Shown here: positions 7,651 through 17,020 of the stretch, one piece after another
Position numbering within the stretch: position 1 is the stretch's first letter
How the letters are laid out: each line of letters begins with the position of its first letter
NCBI GenBank assembly: GCA_023386315.1
Contig: JAEWJZ010000003.1
Location: 1 to 21,622, forward strand
Length of the DNA: 21,622 nucleotides
Direction: 5' to 3'
Source of the DNA: Bacillota bacterium
Lineage (GTDB): Bacteria; Bacillota; Clostridia; Lachnospirales; Lachnospiraceae
Made by a program: the position numbers and the translations under genes
The notes under the pieces: generated by a model
Seen by the model: only the letters and a program-made list of their open reading frames with translations
Database searches by the model: none
Told to the model about the DNA's origin: nothing

Positions 7651-7708
7651 ATTTTTCCTCCTGTGCTACTGTTCTTTTATAAGATACAATGCATGTGGTT
7701 ACATCTGC

Positions 7709-7737
7709 ATTATACATAACTGACCATTATCCGTCAA
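7709..7737 (-). promoter_or_regulatory. Sigma-A promoter of the ECF S-component gene
   Basis: On the minus strand TTGACG (7732-7737) and TATAAT (7709-7714) are separated by exactly 17 bases. The start would fall near 7702, giving a leader of about 50 bases. The leader holds only an imperfect hairpin around the ATGCA repeats, too small for a known vitamin riboswitch. Confidence 0.85.
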
Positions 7738-8108
7738 TCCTGTCTATAAAATCGACATTTCTTTGTTAATTTACATAAAGTTATCAACATTATGGGGATA
7801 ACTTGTGGAAAACTCTCTGGATAGAATCTTGATAACCTTTTTTTGTGCACATGCCTGTCCTGAACATTTTGATAAATTCAGTATTTCCCGGATGTGAATA
7901 ACTTAACTTTCAAAATTCTGTTTTTTGTGGACAACTTTCTCTCTGGATGTTTATCAACAATCCATAAACATCTAATTCACAGCCCTTTCACACACTTATC
8001 CACAATTTTTTACTATTATCATTGAAAATTATTACAAAATAGTATAGAATGAACAGTAGATTGGGCTAATGCGCATATTTGCATTTTAATAGATGTAGGA
8101 GACATACA
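7738..8108. other. oriC, part 1 (rpmH-side DnaA-box cluster)
   Basis: This 370-base gene-free stretch before dnaA carries many matches to the DnaA box TTATCCACA. One is perfect (7996-8004, plus). Close variants are TTATCAACA (7781-7789 and 7951-7959, plus), TTTTCCACA (7804-7812, minus), TTATTCACA (7893-7901, minus), TTGTCCACA (7926-7934, minus) and TTATCCCCA (7793-7801, minus). The AT-rich stretch that follows (8005-8050) could be the unwinding element, though it also contains the dnaA promoter. Position and box density make this origin DNA; the exact unwinding site is inference. Confidence 0.85.
8022..8050 (+). promoter_or_regulatory. Probable dnaA promoter
   Basis: TTGAAA (8022-8027), 17 bases, TAGAAT (8045-8050). 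It lies 18 bases after the only perfect upstream DnaA box (7996-8004), a suitable place for DnaA autorepression. The start point would fall about 50 bases before the dnaA ATG. Confidence 0.6.
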
Positions 8109-9485
8109 ATGTTAGAAAAGTTAAAAGAAAAATGGGACGAAATCTTATTGAATTTAAAAGAAGAGCACGAAATTACAGATGTTTCTTTCAAAACCTGGCT
8201 TCTCCCGCTAAAAGTTCATACCGTTGACGGAGAAAAAGTTATCGTCACGGTACCGGATGTAGAATTTCTGGGATACATCCGCAAAAAATACGGGTTTCTT
8301 CTAAAAATAACCATAGAAGAAGTGACTGGCTTTGAATGCAGCGTCGATTTTGTTGTGGAAAATCAGATTCAAAAAGAAGCAGCTCCCGCTCCTGCAGGCA
8401 ATACACTTATTACAAATACGGTGAATGCTGTCAGTCAGTCCGCGATCATAAACGCTAATTTAAATCCGAAATACATCTTCGATACTTTTGTTGTAGGTGC
8501 TAATAATAATCTGGCACACGCAGCATCCTTAGCAGTTGCAGAATCCCCCGGTGAAATTTATAACCCTCTTTTCATCTATGGAGGTGTAGGACTGGGTAAA
8601 ACTCACTTAATGCATTCCATCGGTCATTTCATATTAAAGAACAATCCGAATGCAAAGGTTCTCTACGTAACCAGTGAGAAATTCACCAACGAGCTGATCG
8701 ATGCAATCCGAAACAAGAACAACTTCTCTCCTACTGAATTCAGGGAAAAGTACAGAAATAACGATGTTCTTTTAATCGATGATATTCAGTTCATTATCGG
8801 TAAAGAAAGTACACAGGAAGAATTCTTCCATACATTTAATGCATTGTATGAAGCGAAGAAGCAGATTATTATTTCATCTGATAAACCGCCAAAGGAAATT
8901 GAGACACTGGAAGAACGTCTCCGTTCCCGTTTCGAATGGGGTTTAACAGTGGACATACAGTCTCCTGATTATGAAACCAGGATGGCCATCCTTCGCAAAA
9001 AAGAAGAGATGGAAGGCTACAACATCGACAATGAGGTTATCAAATACATAGCAACCAATATCAAATCCAACATTCGGGAGCTGGAAGGCGCCCTGACAAA
9101 AATCGTTGCACTCTCACGCCTTGATAATAAGGAAATCACCGTAGAGCTGGCTGAAGAAGCCTTAAAAGATATTATATCTCCTAATGATAAACGGGAAGTC
9201 ACTCCTGAACTGGTTATTCAGGTTGTTGCCGACCACTATGGTCTGACTCCTCTTGATATCTGTTCTCAGAAGCGCAACAAGGAAATCGTATATCCACGTC
9301 AGATTGTGATGTACCTCTGCCGTGAGATGGTTGGAACCCCTCTGCAGATGATTGGAAAATTCCTTGGAGGAAGAGATCATACCACCATCATCCATGGTAT
9401 TGAAAAGATCTCCGGAGATGTAAACAAGAACGAATCCTTAAATAACACCATTGAGATATTAAAAAAGAAAATTAATCCACAATAG
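8109..9485 (+). CDS. dnaA: Chromosomal replication initiator protein DnaA
   Basis: This 458-residue AAA+ initiator binds DnaA boxes and opens oriC. Domain I spans about 1-85, with a variable Ala/Pro-containing linker to about 115. The ATPase domain has Walker A GGVGLGKT (158-165), Walker B LLIDDIQF (221-228) and the SRFEWGL box with the arginine finger (273-279). The C-terminal box-binding domain carries the signature GGRDHTTIIHG (420-430). I place the start at 8109, 7 bases after AGGAG (8097-8101). An in-frame ATG at 8079 lacks a ribosome site and would add 10 residues absent from the family. Length and all motifs are normal. Confidence 0.99.
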   Translation: MLEKLKEKWDEILLNLKEEHEITDVSFKTWLLPLKVHTVDGEKVIVTVPDVEFLGYIRKKYGFLLKITIEEVTGFECSVDFVVENQIQKEAAPAPAGNTLITNTVNAVSQSAIINANLNPKYIFDTFVVGANNNLAHAASLAVAESPGEIYNPLFIYGGVGLGKTHLMHSIGHFILKNNPNAKVLYVTSEKFTNELIDAIRNKNNFSPTEFREKYRNNDVLLIDDIQFIIGKESTQEEFFHTFNALYEAKKQIIISSDKPPKEIETLEERLRSRFEWGLTVDIQSPDYETRMAILRKKEEMEGYNIDNEVIKYIATNIKSNIRELEGALTKIVALSRLDNKEITVELAEEALKDIISPNDKREVTPELVIQVVADHYGLTPLDICSQKRNKEIVYPRQIVMYLCREMVGTPLQMIGKFLGGRDHTTIIHGIEKISGDVNKNESLNNTIEILKKKINPQ

Positions 9486-9743
9486 AGTGTGAATCATCTG
9501 TTAATTTCATGTGGATAATTAAGCGGCTCATAAGGGTTCTGATCGGTCTGTGGATAACCCATCATTTTTCCTCACGTTTTGTGGACGTTATTCACATTGT
9601 TATGAACAGGACAACTTCAGGCTTTATAACGGTTATCAGGGCTTTTACACAAACCCACAGCCCCTACTACTAATACGACGAAATTAAACTATATTATTTA
9701 TCTATTTATTGTTATTTTGAGAGCAAAGGAGTTATCAACAATT
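9486..9743. other. oriC, part 2 (dnaA-dnaN spacer with DnaA boxes)
   Basis: This 258-base spacer holds two perfect DnaA boxes on the minus strand (9510-9518 and 9549-9557), plus TTATTCACA (9588-9596) and TTTTACACA (9643-9651) on the plus strand. A TTATCAACA lies at 9732-9740, between the dnaN ribosome site and its ATG. The last 80 bases are AT-rich (about 9665-9720) and could contain the unwinding element and a dnaN promoter. Together with the cluster before dnaA this gives the bipartite origin known from Bacillus subtilis. Confidence 0.85.
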
Positions 9744-10865
9744 ATGAAACTGACATTTAAGCAGGATGCCATTTTAAATGGTATTAATATTGTATTAAAA
9801 GCAGTTCCCAGCAAAACAACCATGTCCATCCTGGAATGCATCTTTATTGATGCCAGCGGTTCTGAAATTAAGCTCACTGCCAATGATATGGAACTTGGCA
9901 TTGAAACGAAGGTGGATGGAACCATCCTGGAGAGGGGAAAGATTGCTCTGGAAGCTAAGCTTCTTTCAGAAATCGTCAGAAAGCTGTCTTCTTCCGGTGA
10001 CTCCATGGTAACCATTGAAAGTGATGAAAAATTTACCACAACGATCTCCTGTGACAACTCTATTTTCCATATACAGGGACGGGATGGTGAGGAATTTGCG
10101 TACTTACCTTATATTGAGAGGGATCACTATATCTGTTTATCCCAGTTTTCCTTAAAAGAAGTAATCAGACAGACCATCTTTTCCATCGCACCGAACGACA
10201 GTAATAAGATGATGACTGGAGAACTGTTTCAGGTTACGGGAAACCAGCTGAAAGTGGTTTCTCTGGATGGTCACAGGATTTCCATACGGAATATTGAATT
10301 AAAAGATACATATCGTGATATAAAAGTCATTGTTCCTGGCAAGACTCTAAATGAAATCAGTAAGATACTTGGGGGGGACAACGAAAAAGAAGTTCTTATT
10401 TTCTTTAGTACGAACCATATTTTGTTTGAATTTGATGATACAATCGTTGTATCCCGTCTGATTGAAGGCGATTATTTCCGTATTGATCAGATGTTGTCCA
10501 GTGATTATGAAACAAAAGTCAGTGTAAACAAGAAAGAACTTTTAGACTGCCTTGACCGGGCAACCATCCTGGTAAGGGAAAATGATAAGAAACCTCTGAT
10601 CATCAACATTGAAGACCAGGAAATGGAACTTCGCATGAATTCCAGCTTCGGATCCATGAATGCTCAGGTAGCAACTCATAAAACTGGCAGTGACATCATG
10701 ATTGGATTTAATCCAAAGTTCTTAATCGATGCATTAAGGATCATTGATGATGAAGAAGTGACAGTTTATATGCTAAATCCCAAATCCCCGTGCTTTATCC
10801 GGGATGAAGAGGGAAAATATATTTATTTAATTCTTCCTGTTAACTTTAACGCGGCAGCTGTTTAA
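9744..10865 (+). CDS. dnaN: DNA polymerase III beta subunit (sliding clamp)
   Basis: This 373-residue clamp forms a ring dimer around DNA and tethers polymerase III and other replication and repair enzymes. The N-terminus MKLTFKQDAILNGINIVLKA is typical, and three repeated clamp domains fill the length. The C-terminal YLILPVNF matches the LILPV motif near the partner-binding pocket. I start at the ATG at 9744. The AAAGGAG ribosome site (9725-9731) is 12 bases upstream, a longer spacing than usual, but the upstream in-frame TTG (9717) would add non-conserved residues. The gene probably shares transcripts with dnaA and has its own promoter in the AT-rich spacer. Confidence 0.98.
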   Translation: MKLTFKQDAILNGINIVLKAVPSKTTMSILECIFIDASGSEIKLTANDMELGIETKVDGTILERGKIALEAKLLSEIVRKLSSSGDSMVTIESDEKFTTTISCDNSIFHIQGRDGEEFAYLPYIERDHYICLSQFSLKEVIRQTIFSIAPNDSNKMMTGELFQVTGNQLKVVSLDGHRISIRNIELKDTYRDIKVIVPGKTLNEISKILGGDNEKEVLIFFSTNHILFEFDDTIVVSRLIEGDYFRIDQMLSSDYETKVSVNKKELLDCLDRATILVRENDKKPLIINIEDQEMELRMNSSFGSMNAQVATHKTGSDIMIGFNPKFLIDALRIIDDEEVTVYMLNPKSPCFIRDEEGKYIYLILPVNFNAAAV

Positions 10866-10874
10866 AATCATTGC

Positions 10875-10976
10875 AGGAGCGTCCTGGGGACATACCTTTA
10901 TGTCCAAAGAGCGTGGACAAGAAAGAGGAGCGTCCTACGGACATACCTTTATGTCCAAAGAGCATGGACAAGAAAG
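10875..10976 (+). repeat. Two tandem 51-bp repeats before the S4 gene
   Basis: The units 10875-10925 and 10926-10976 are identical at 48 of 51 positions. Each contains a perfect hairpin GGACATA-CCTT-TATGTCC (10888-10905; 10939-10956) and an overlapping, mutually exclusive one, TGTCCA-N7-TGGACA (10901-10919; 10952-10970). Each ends in a purine run, AAGAAAGAGGA, like a ribosome site; the second one serves the S4 gene. The period is 17 codons and the frame is open into the S4 gene. Confidence 0.95.
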
Positions 10977-10984
10977 AGGAAATC

Positions 10985-11191
10985 ATGGAAACTATAAAAT
11001 TAAGGGATGAGTATATTAAGTTGGGACAGGCTTTAAAAGCTGCCGGTCTGGTAGGATCCGGTGTTGATGCTAAGTTTGTCATTGAGGACGGTCTTGTTTC
11101 CGTAAATGGACAGCCTGAATATCAGAGAGGAAAGAAATTAAGAAGCGGAGATATGGTCACTTTTGATGGTAAGAGCATTAAAATTGAGTAA
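10985..11191 (+). CDS. yaaA: S4-domain RNA-binding protein (YaaA/RlbA type)
   Basis: This 68-residue protein consists of little more than one S4 RNA-binding domain. KLGQALKAAGLVGSG and the segment with DGLVSVNG and RRG-like QRGKKLRSGD are the family's landmarks. Small S4 proteins at this locus (YaaA in B. subtilis) are thought to act in ribosome assembly, and relatives act on stalled 50S subunits. The chosen ATG lies directly behind the ribosome site AAAGAGGA (10973-10980) and gives the normal family length. The reading frame is open upstream through both 51-bp repeats to a TTG at 10871, which would add 38 repeat-encoded residues. I consider that extension untranslated. It sits between dnaN and recF, as in most Firmicutes. 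Confidence 0.92.
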   Translation: METIKLRDEYIKLGQALKAAGLVGSGVDAKFVIEDGLVSVNGQPEYQRGKKLRSGDMVTFDGKSIKIE

Positions 11192-11200
11192 TGCTGCCCA

Positions 11201-11245
11201 GCCATACCTTTATGTCCAAAAAGCGTGGACAATAGAGAGGAAATC
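11201..11245 (+). repeat. Third, diverged copy of the leader repeat before recF
   Basis: The stretch from CCATACCTTTATGTCC through GCGTGGACAA to GAGGAAATCA matches the repeat before the S4 gene, including the part that runs into the S4 ribosome site (compare 10940-10985). The hairpin TGTCCA (11213-11218) with TGGACA (11226-11231) is kept. The left arm of the competing GGACATA hairpin is mutated. The copy ends in AGAGAGG (11234-11240), the likely recF ribosome site. Confidence 0.9.
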
Positions 11246-11254
11246 ACAACATCC

Positions 11255-12340
11255 ATGATCATTGAATCGATAGATCTTAAGAATTATCGCAACTATGATG
11301 AATTACATATGGATTTCAGTCAGGGAACCAATATACTCTATGGGGACAATGCCCAGGGGAAAACGAATGTCTTAGAAGCAATCTATGTCTGTGCTACGAC
11401 AAAATCCCACAGAGGCAGCAAGGACAAGGAAATTATACAGTTTGACAGGGATGAGTCGCATATCAAGCTAAACGTCAGAAAGAATGATATTCCATACCGG
11501 ATTGACATGCATTTGAAAAAGAATAAGGCCAAAGGCGTGGCGGTAAACGGTGTTCCAATCCGCAAAGCCAGCGAATTATTTGGAATCGTCAACGTTGTAT
11601 TTTTTTCACCGGAAGACTTAAATCTCATAAAAAACGGACCGGCAGAAAGGCGCCGGTTCGTTGACATGGAATTATGTCAACTTAACAAGCTGTATGTACA
11701 CTCACTGGTCCAGTATAACCGGATTGTGACACAGCGAAATAAATTATTAAAAGATCTGGCATTCCGCCCGGACTATGAAGAAACACTGGATATATGGGAT
11801 ATGCAGCTGGTGCAGTATGGGAAAGAGATCATTCTTTACAGAAAAGAATTTGTTGAGAAACTTGGAATGATTATTGAACCCATCCACCGTAAACTTTCCG
11901 GCGATAAAGAATCTTTGCGTATTCTCTACGAGCCAGATGTGGAGGCAGAATCTTTTGAAGAAACATTAAGGCGAAGCAGAGGTCAGGATTTAAAACAGAG
12001 AACCACTCTGACAGGCCCCCATAGGGACGATTTAAGTTTCATGGTTAACGGCATTGACATCAGGCGGTTTGGGTCTCAGGGACAGCAGCGGACAGCAGCA
12101 TTATCTTTAAAACTGGCAGAAATAGAACTTGTAGAAAATATTGTGCATGATTACCCCATTCTTTTGCTGGATGATGTATTGTCTGAACTGGATAACAGCA
12201 GACAGAATCAATTACTGGCAGGAATTAATCATATACAGACTGTAATTACCTGTACGGGACTGGAGGATTTTGTAAATGACCGGTTCCACATTGATAAAAT
12301 ATTTAAGGTAATAAACGGTACCGTAGACAATGAAAATTAA
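11255..12340 (+). CDS. recF: DNA replication and repair protein RecF
   Basis: This 361-residue SMC-like ATPase loads RecA at gaps in single-stranded DNA together with RecO and RecR. Walker A is GDNAQGKT (30-37), the signature motif is GSQGQQRT (273-280), and Walker B with the D-loop is PILLLDDVLSELD (301-313). The start MIIESIDLKNYRNYDEL matches the family. The ribosome site AGAGAGG is 14 bases upstream, which is long. A GTG at 11225 is in frame, but it lies inside the third repeat copy, has no ribosome site and would add 10 atypical residues. The stop is 24 bases before gyrB. No yaaB/remB-like gene lies between recF and gyrB, unlike in Bacillus. Confidence 0.98.
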   Translation: MIIESIDLKNYRNYDELHMDFSQGTNILYGDNAQGKTNVLEAIYVCATTKSHRGSKDKEIIQFDRDESHIKLNVRKNDIPYRIDMHLKKNKAKGVAVNGVPIRKASELFGIVNVVFFSPEDLNLIKNGPAERRRFVDMELCQLNKLYVHSLVQYNRIVTQRNKLLKDLAFRPDYEETLDIWDMQLVQYGKEIILYRKEFVEKLGMIIEPIHRKLSGDKESLRILYEPDVEAESFEETLRRSRGQDLKQRTTLTGPHRDDLSFMVNGIDIRRFGSQGQQRTAALSLKLAEIELVENIVHDYPILLLDDVLSELDNSRQNQLLAGINHIQTVITCTGLEDFVNDRFHIDKIFKVINGTVDNEN

Positions 12341-14278
<1,938 letters not shown>

Positions 14279-14292
14279 TTGGAGGAAATAAA

Positions 14293-16866
14293 ATGGAACC
14301 AAATATCTTTGATAAAGTTCATGACGTGGACTTAAAAAAGACCATGGAAAAATCGTATATCGATTATGCCATGAGCGTCATTGTTTCCAGGGCACTGCCG
14401 GATGTCCGAGACGGATTAAAACCGGTTCAGAGAAGAGTCCTGTATTCCATGATAGAGCTCAACAACGGTCCGGATAAGCCACATCGTAAATGTGCCCGTA
14501 TCGTTGGTGATACCATGGGTAAGTATCACCCTCATGGTGACAGCTCTATTTATGGAGCCCTGGTAAATTTAGCCCAGGAATGGTCCACCAGATATCCTCT
14601 GGTAGACGGGCACGGAAACTTCGGTTCTGTGGATGGAGACGGCGCAGCTGCCATGAGGTATACAGAAGCCCGTTTAAGTAAAATCTCCATGGAAATGCTT
14701 GCAGATATCAATAAAGACACCGTTGATTTCAGTCCGAACTTTGATGAGACAGAGAGGGAGCCGGATGTACTTCCATCCCGTTACCCAAATCTTCTGGTTA
14801 ATGGTACATCAGGCATTGCAGTAGGTATGGCAACCAACATTCCTCCTCATAATCTGAGAGAAGTTATTGGAGCCGTTGTAAAAATTATAGACAACCAGGT
14901 GGAAGAAAACAGAGAAACCTCTATGGAAGAGGTTCTGGATATCATTAAAGGACCAGATTTTCCTACAGGTGCAACCATCCTGGGAAAAAGGGGAATAGAA
15001 GAAGCTTACCGTACAGGAAGAGGCAAGATCCGTGTAAGAGCGGTCAGTGATATTGAAGCTATGCCCAACGGAAAGAGCCGTATAATCGTTACGGAGCTTC
15101 CTTACATGGTTAATAAAGCCCGTCTGATTGAAAAAATTGCAGAACTGGTAAAAGATAAAAAAATTGATGGTATTACGGACCTTCGGGATGAATCAGACCG
15201 TACAGGTATGAGAATCTGCATTGAACTGCGCCGTGACGCCAACGCTAACGTAATTTTAAACCAGCTCTTAAAGCATACCCAGCTTCAGGATACATTTGGT
15301 GTAATCATGCTGGCCCTTGTAAAAAATCAGTCTGGTGTTCTTGAACCTAAAGTATTAAATCTGGTTCAGATGTTAAGTTACTATCTGGAACACCAGAAAG
15401 AGGTTGTAACCAGAAGAACCCGTTACGATTTGAACAAGGCAGAGGAACGTGCCCATATCTTGGAAGGATTGCTCATTGCCCTGGATAATATTGATGAAGT
15501 GATTCACATCATCAGAGCATCACAGAATGTTCAGGTTGCAAAAGCAGAACTTATGAGCAGGTTCGGTTTAAGTGATCCTCAGTCCCAGGCAATCGTTGAC
15601 ATGCGGTTAAGAGCTCTTACAGGTCTGGAACGAGAGAAGCTTGAAAACGAATACAAAGAGCTGGAAATGAAAATTGCAGAATTAAAAGCTATTCTTGCAG
15701 ATGAGAAAAAACTTCTTGGAGTAATCAAAGAGGAGATCAGCATCATTTCCGCAAAATACGGGGATGACAGAAGAACCTCTATTGGATTTGATGAGTTTGA
15801 TATGTCTATGGAAGATTTAATTCCTGATGAAAGTACCATCGTTGCCATGACAAAGCTGGGTTACATCAAGAGAATGTCAATAGATAACTTCAAGAACCAG
15901 AATCGTGGAGGAAGAGGTATCAAGGGTATGCAGACCATCGATCAGGACTACATCGAAGATCTGATGATGACAACGACACACCACTATCTCATGTTCTTTA
16001 CCAATACGGGAAGGGTTTACCGCTTAAAAACATATATGATTCCGGAAGGAAGCAGGACTTCCAGAGGAACTGCCATCGTAAATCTTTTACAGATGCTCCC
16101 GGGAGAAAATATTACAGCCATTATTCCCATGAAAGAATATGATGATGACAAGTTCTTATTCATGGCGACCAGAAACGGTATGGTCAAGAAAACACCGATG
16201 ATGGAATACGCCAACGTCAGAAAGAACGGTCTTCAGGCAATTGTTCTTCGTGAAAATGATGAACTGATTGAAGTGAAAGCTACAGACGATACCAACGATA
16301 TATTCCTGGTGACGAAAAAGGGACAGTGTATCCGGTTCCATGAAAAGGATGTACGTGTCACAGGCCGTGTTTCCATAGGTGTAATTGGTATGAAGCTTAA
16401 TGATGATGATCAGGTAGTTGGAATGCAGATGGATTCTCAGGGACCAAAGCTATTGATCGTTTCTGAAAACGGAATGGGTAAGAGAACTCCAATTGAAGAA
16501 TTTACTCCTCAGAGAAGAGGCGGTAAAGGTGTTCTGTGCTACAAAATTACAGAAAAGACCGGAGATATAGTAGGGGCCAAGCTGGTTCAGGATGATCATG
16601 ATCTTCTTCTGATAACTACAGAAGGAATAGTAATCAGAATTTCCGTTAATGATATCTCTGTTATTGGAAGAAATACTTCCGGTGTAAAACTGATGAACAT
16701 TGATCAGGATTCCGATATTATTGTTGCAAGCATCGCAAAGGTAAGGGATGACGGAAGCAAATCTGAAGGAGAAGGTTTAGATGAACTGGATCTGGAAGAT
16801 GCAGAGGAATTCCAAGAGACAGAGGATAGTTCTGATATAAATGAAATTCCAGAAACAGAAGAATAA
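14293..16866 (+). CDS. gyrA: DNA gyrase subunit A
   Basis: This 857-residue subunit cleaves and rejoins DNA. The catalytic Tyr is Y123 in [13 protein letters not shown]. The quinolone region reads [18 protein letters not shown], with Ser at position 84 and Gly at position 88, where most gyrases carry Asp or Glu. The C-terminal beta-pinwheel that wraps DNA is complete, with a GyrA-box-like QNRGGRG and a second QRRGGKG in a later blade, as in Bacillus. The protein ends in a strongly acidic tail of about 40 residues ([18 protein letters not shown] and beyond), which in other gyrases tunes supercoiling. GGAGG precedes the ATG. Confidence 0.99.
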   Translation: MEPNIFDKVHDVDLKKTMEKSYIDYAMSVIVSRALPDVRDGLKPVQRRVLYSMIELNNGPDKPHRKCARIVGDTMGKYHPHGDSSIYGALVNLAQEWSTRYPLVDGHGNFGSVDGDGAAAMRYTEARLSKISMEMLADINKDTVDFSPNFDETEREPDVLPSRYPNLLVNGTSGIAVGMATNIPPHNLREVIGAVVKIIDNQVEENRETSMEEVLDIIKGPDFPTGATILGKRGIEEAYRTGRGKIRVRAVSDIEAMPNGKSRIIVTELPYMVNKARLIEKIAELVKDKKIDGITDLRDESDRTGMRICIELRRDANANVILNQLLKHTQLQDTFGVIMLALVKNQSGVLEPKVLNLVQMLSYYLEHQKEVVTRRTRYDLNKAEERAHILEGLLIALDNIDEVIHIIRASQNVQVAKAELMSRFGLSDPQSQAIVDMRLRALTGLEREKLENEYKELEMKIAELKAILADEKKLLGVIKEEISIISAKYGDDRRTSIGFDEFDMSMEDLIPDESTIVAMTKLGYIKRMSIDNFKNQNRGGRGIKGMQTIDQDYIEDLMMTTTHHYLMFFTNTGRVYRLKTYMIPEGSRTSRGTAIVNLLQMLPGENITAIIPMKEYDDDKFLFMATRNGMVKKTPMMEYANVRKNGLQAIVLRENDELIEVKATDDTNDIFLVTKKGQCIRFHEKDVRVTGRVSIGVIGMKLNDDDQVVGMQMDSQGPKLLIVSENGMGKRTPIEEFTPQRRGGKGVLCYKITEKTGDIVGAKLVQDDHDLLLITTEGIVIRISVNDISVIGRNTSGVKLMNIDQDSDIIVASIAKVRDDGSKSEGEGLDELDLEDAEEFQETEDSSDINEIPETEE

Positions 16867-16936
16867 ATTTTAACACAAACAATATAGAAAAAAACTGTTC
16901 TTTATTTTATAATACCAATCATAAACAGAGGACAGT

Positions 16937-16990
16937 AAAAAAGGCTCAGGATGCAGCAATTATTATTTTACTGCTACCTGAGACTTTTTC
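16937..16990 (+). terminator. Terminator after gyrA
   Basis: A hairpin of CTCAGG (16945-16950) with CCTGAG (16977-16982) and GCAG (16953-16956) with CTGC (16971-16974), separated by a small internal loop, is followed by CTTTTTC and preceded by an A-run. It would end the dnaA-to-gyrA transcription block. The next gene starts only 30 bases later, so some read-through is possible. Confidence 0.75.
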
Positions 16991-17020
16991 TTTAGTCCAG
17001 ATAAAAGGAGGAAATTTAGC

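Noticed and set aside
7651..7702. Vitamin riboswitch before the ECF gene
   Set aside because: The leader is only about 50 bases, with one imperfect hairpin and no recognisable conserved riboswitch core.
8079..8108. Upstream ATG as dnaA start
   Set aside because: No ribosome site, and the ten added residues are not typical of DnaA. AGGAG sits correctly before 8109.
10875..10976. Tandem repeats as a minimal CRISPR array
   Set aside because: The two units are directly adjacent with no spacers, and no cas gene is present.
10871..10984. N-terminal extension of the S4 protein as the annotated start
   Set aside because: It needs a TTG without a ribosome site, and the ATG at 10985 has a good one and gives the normal family length. 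Kept only as a finding.
16509..16529. Second QRRGGKG in GyrA as an unusual duplication of the GyrA box
   Set aside because: Bacillus GyrA also has a similar motif in a late blade, so this is normal for the family.
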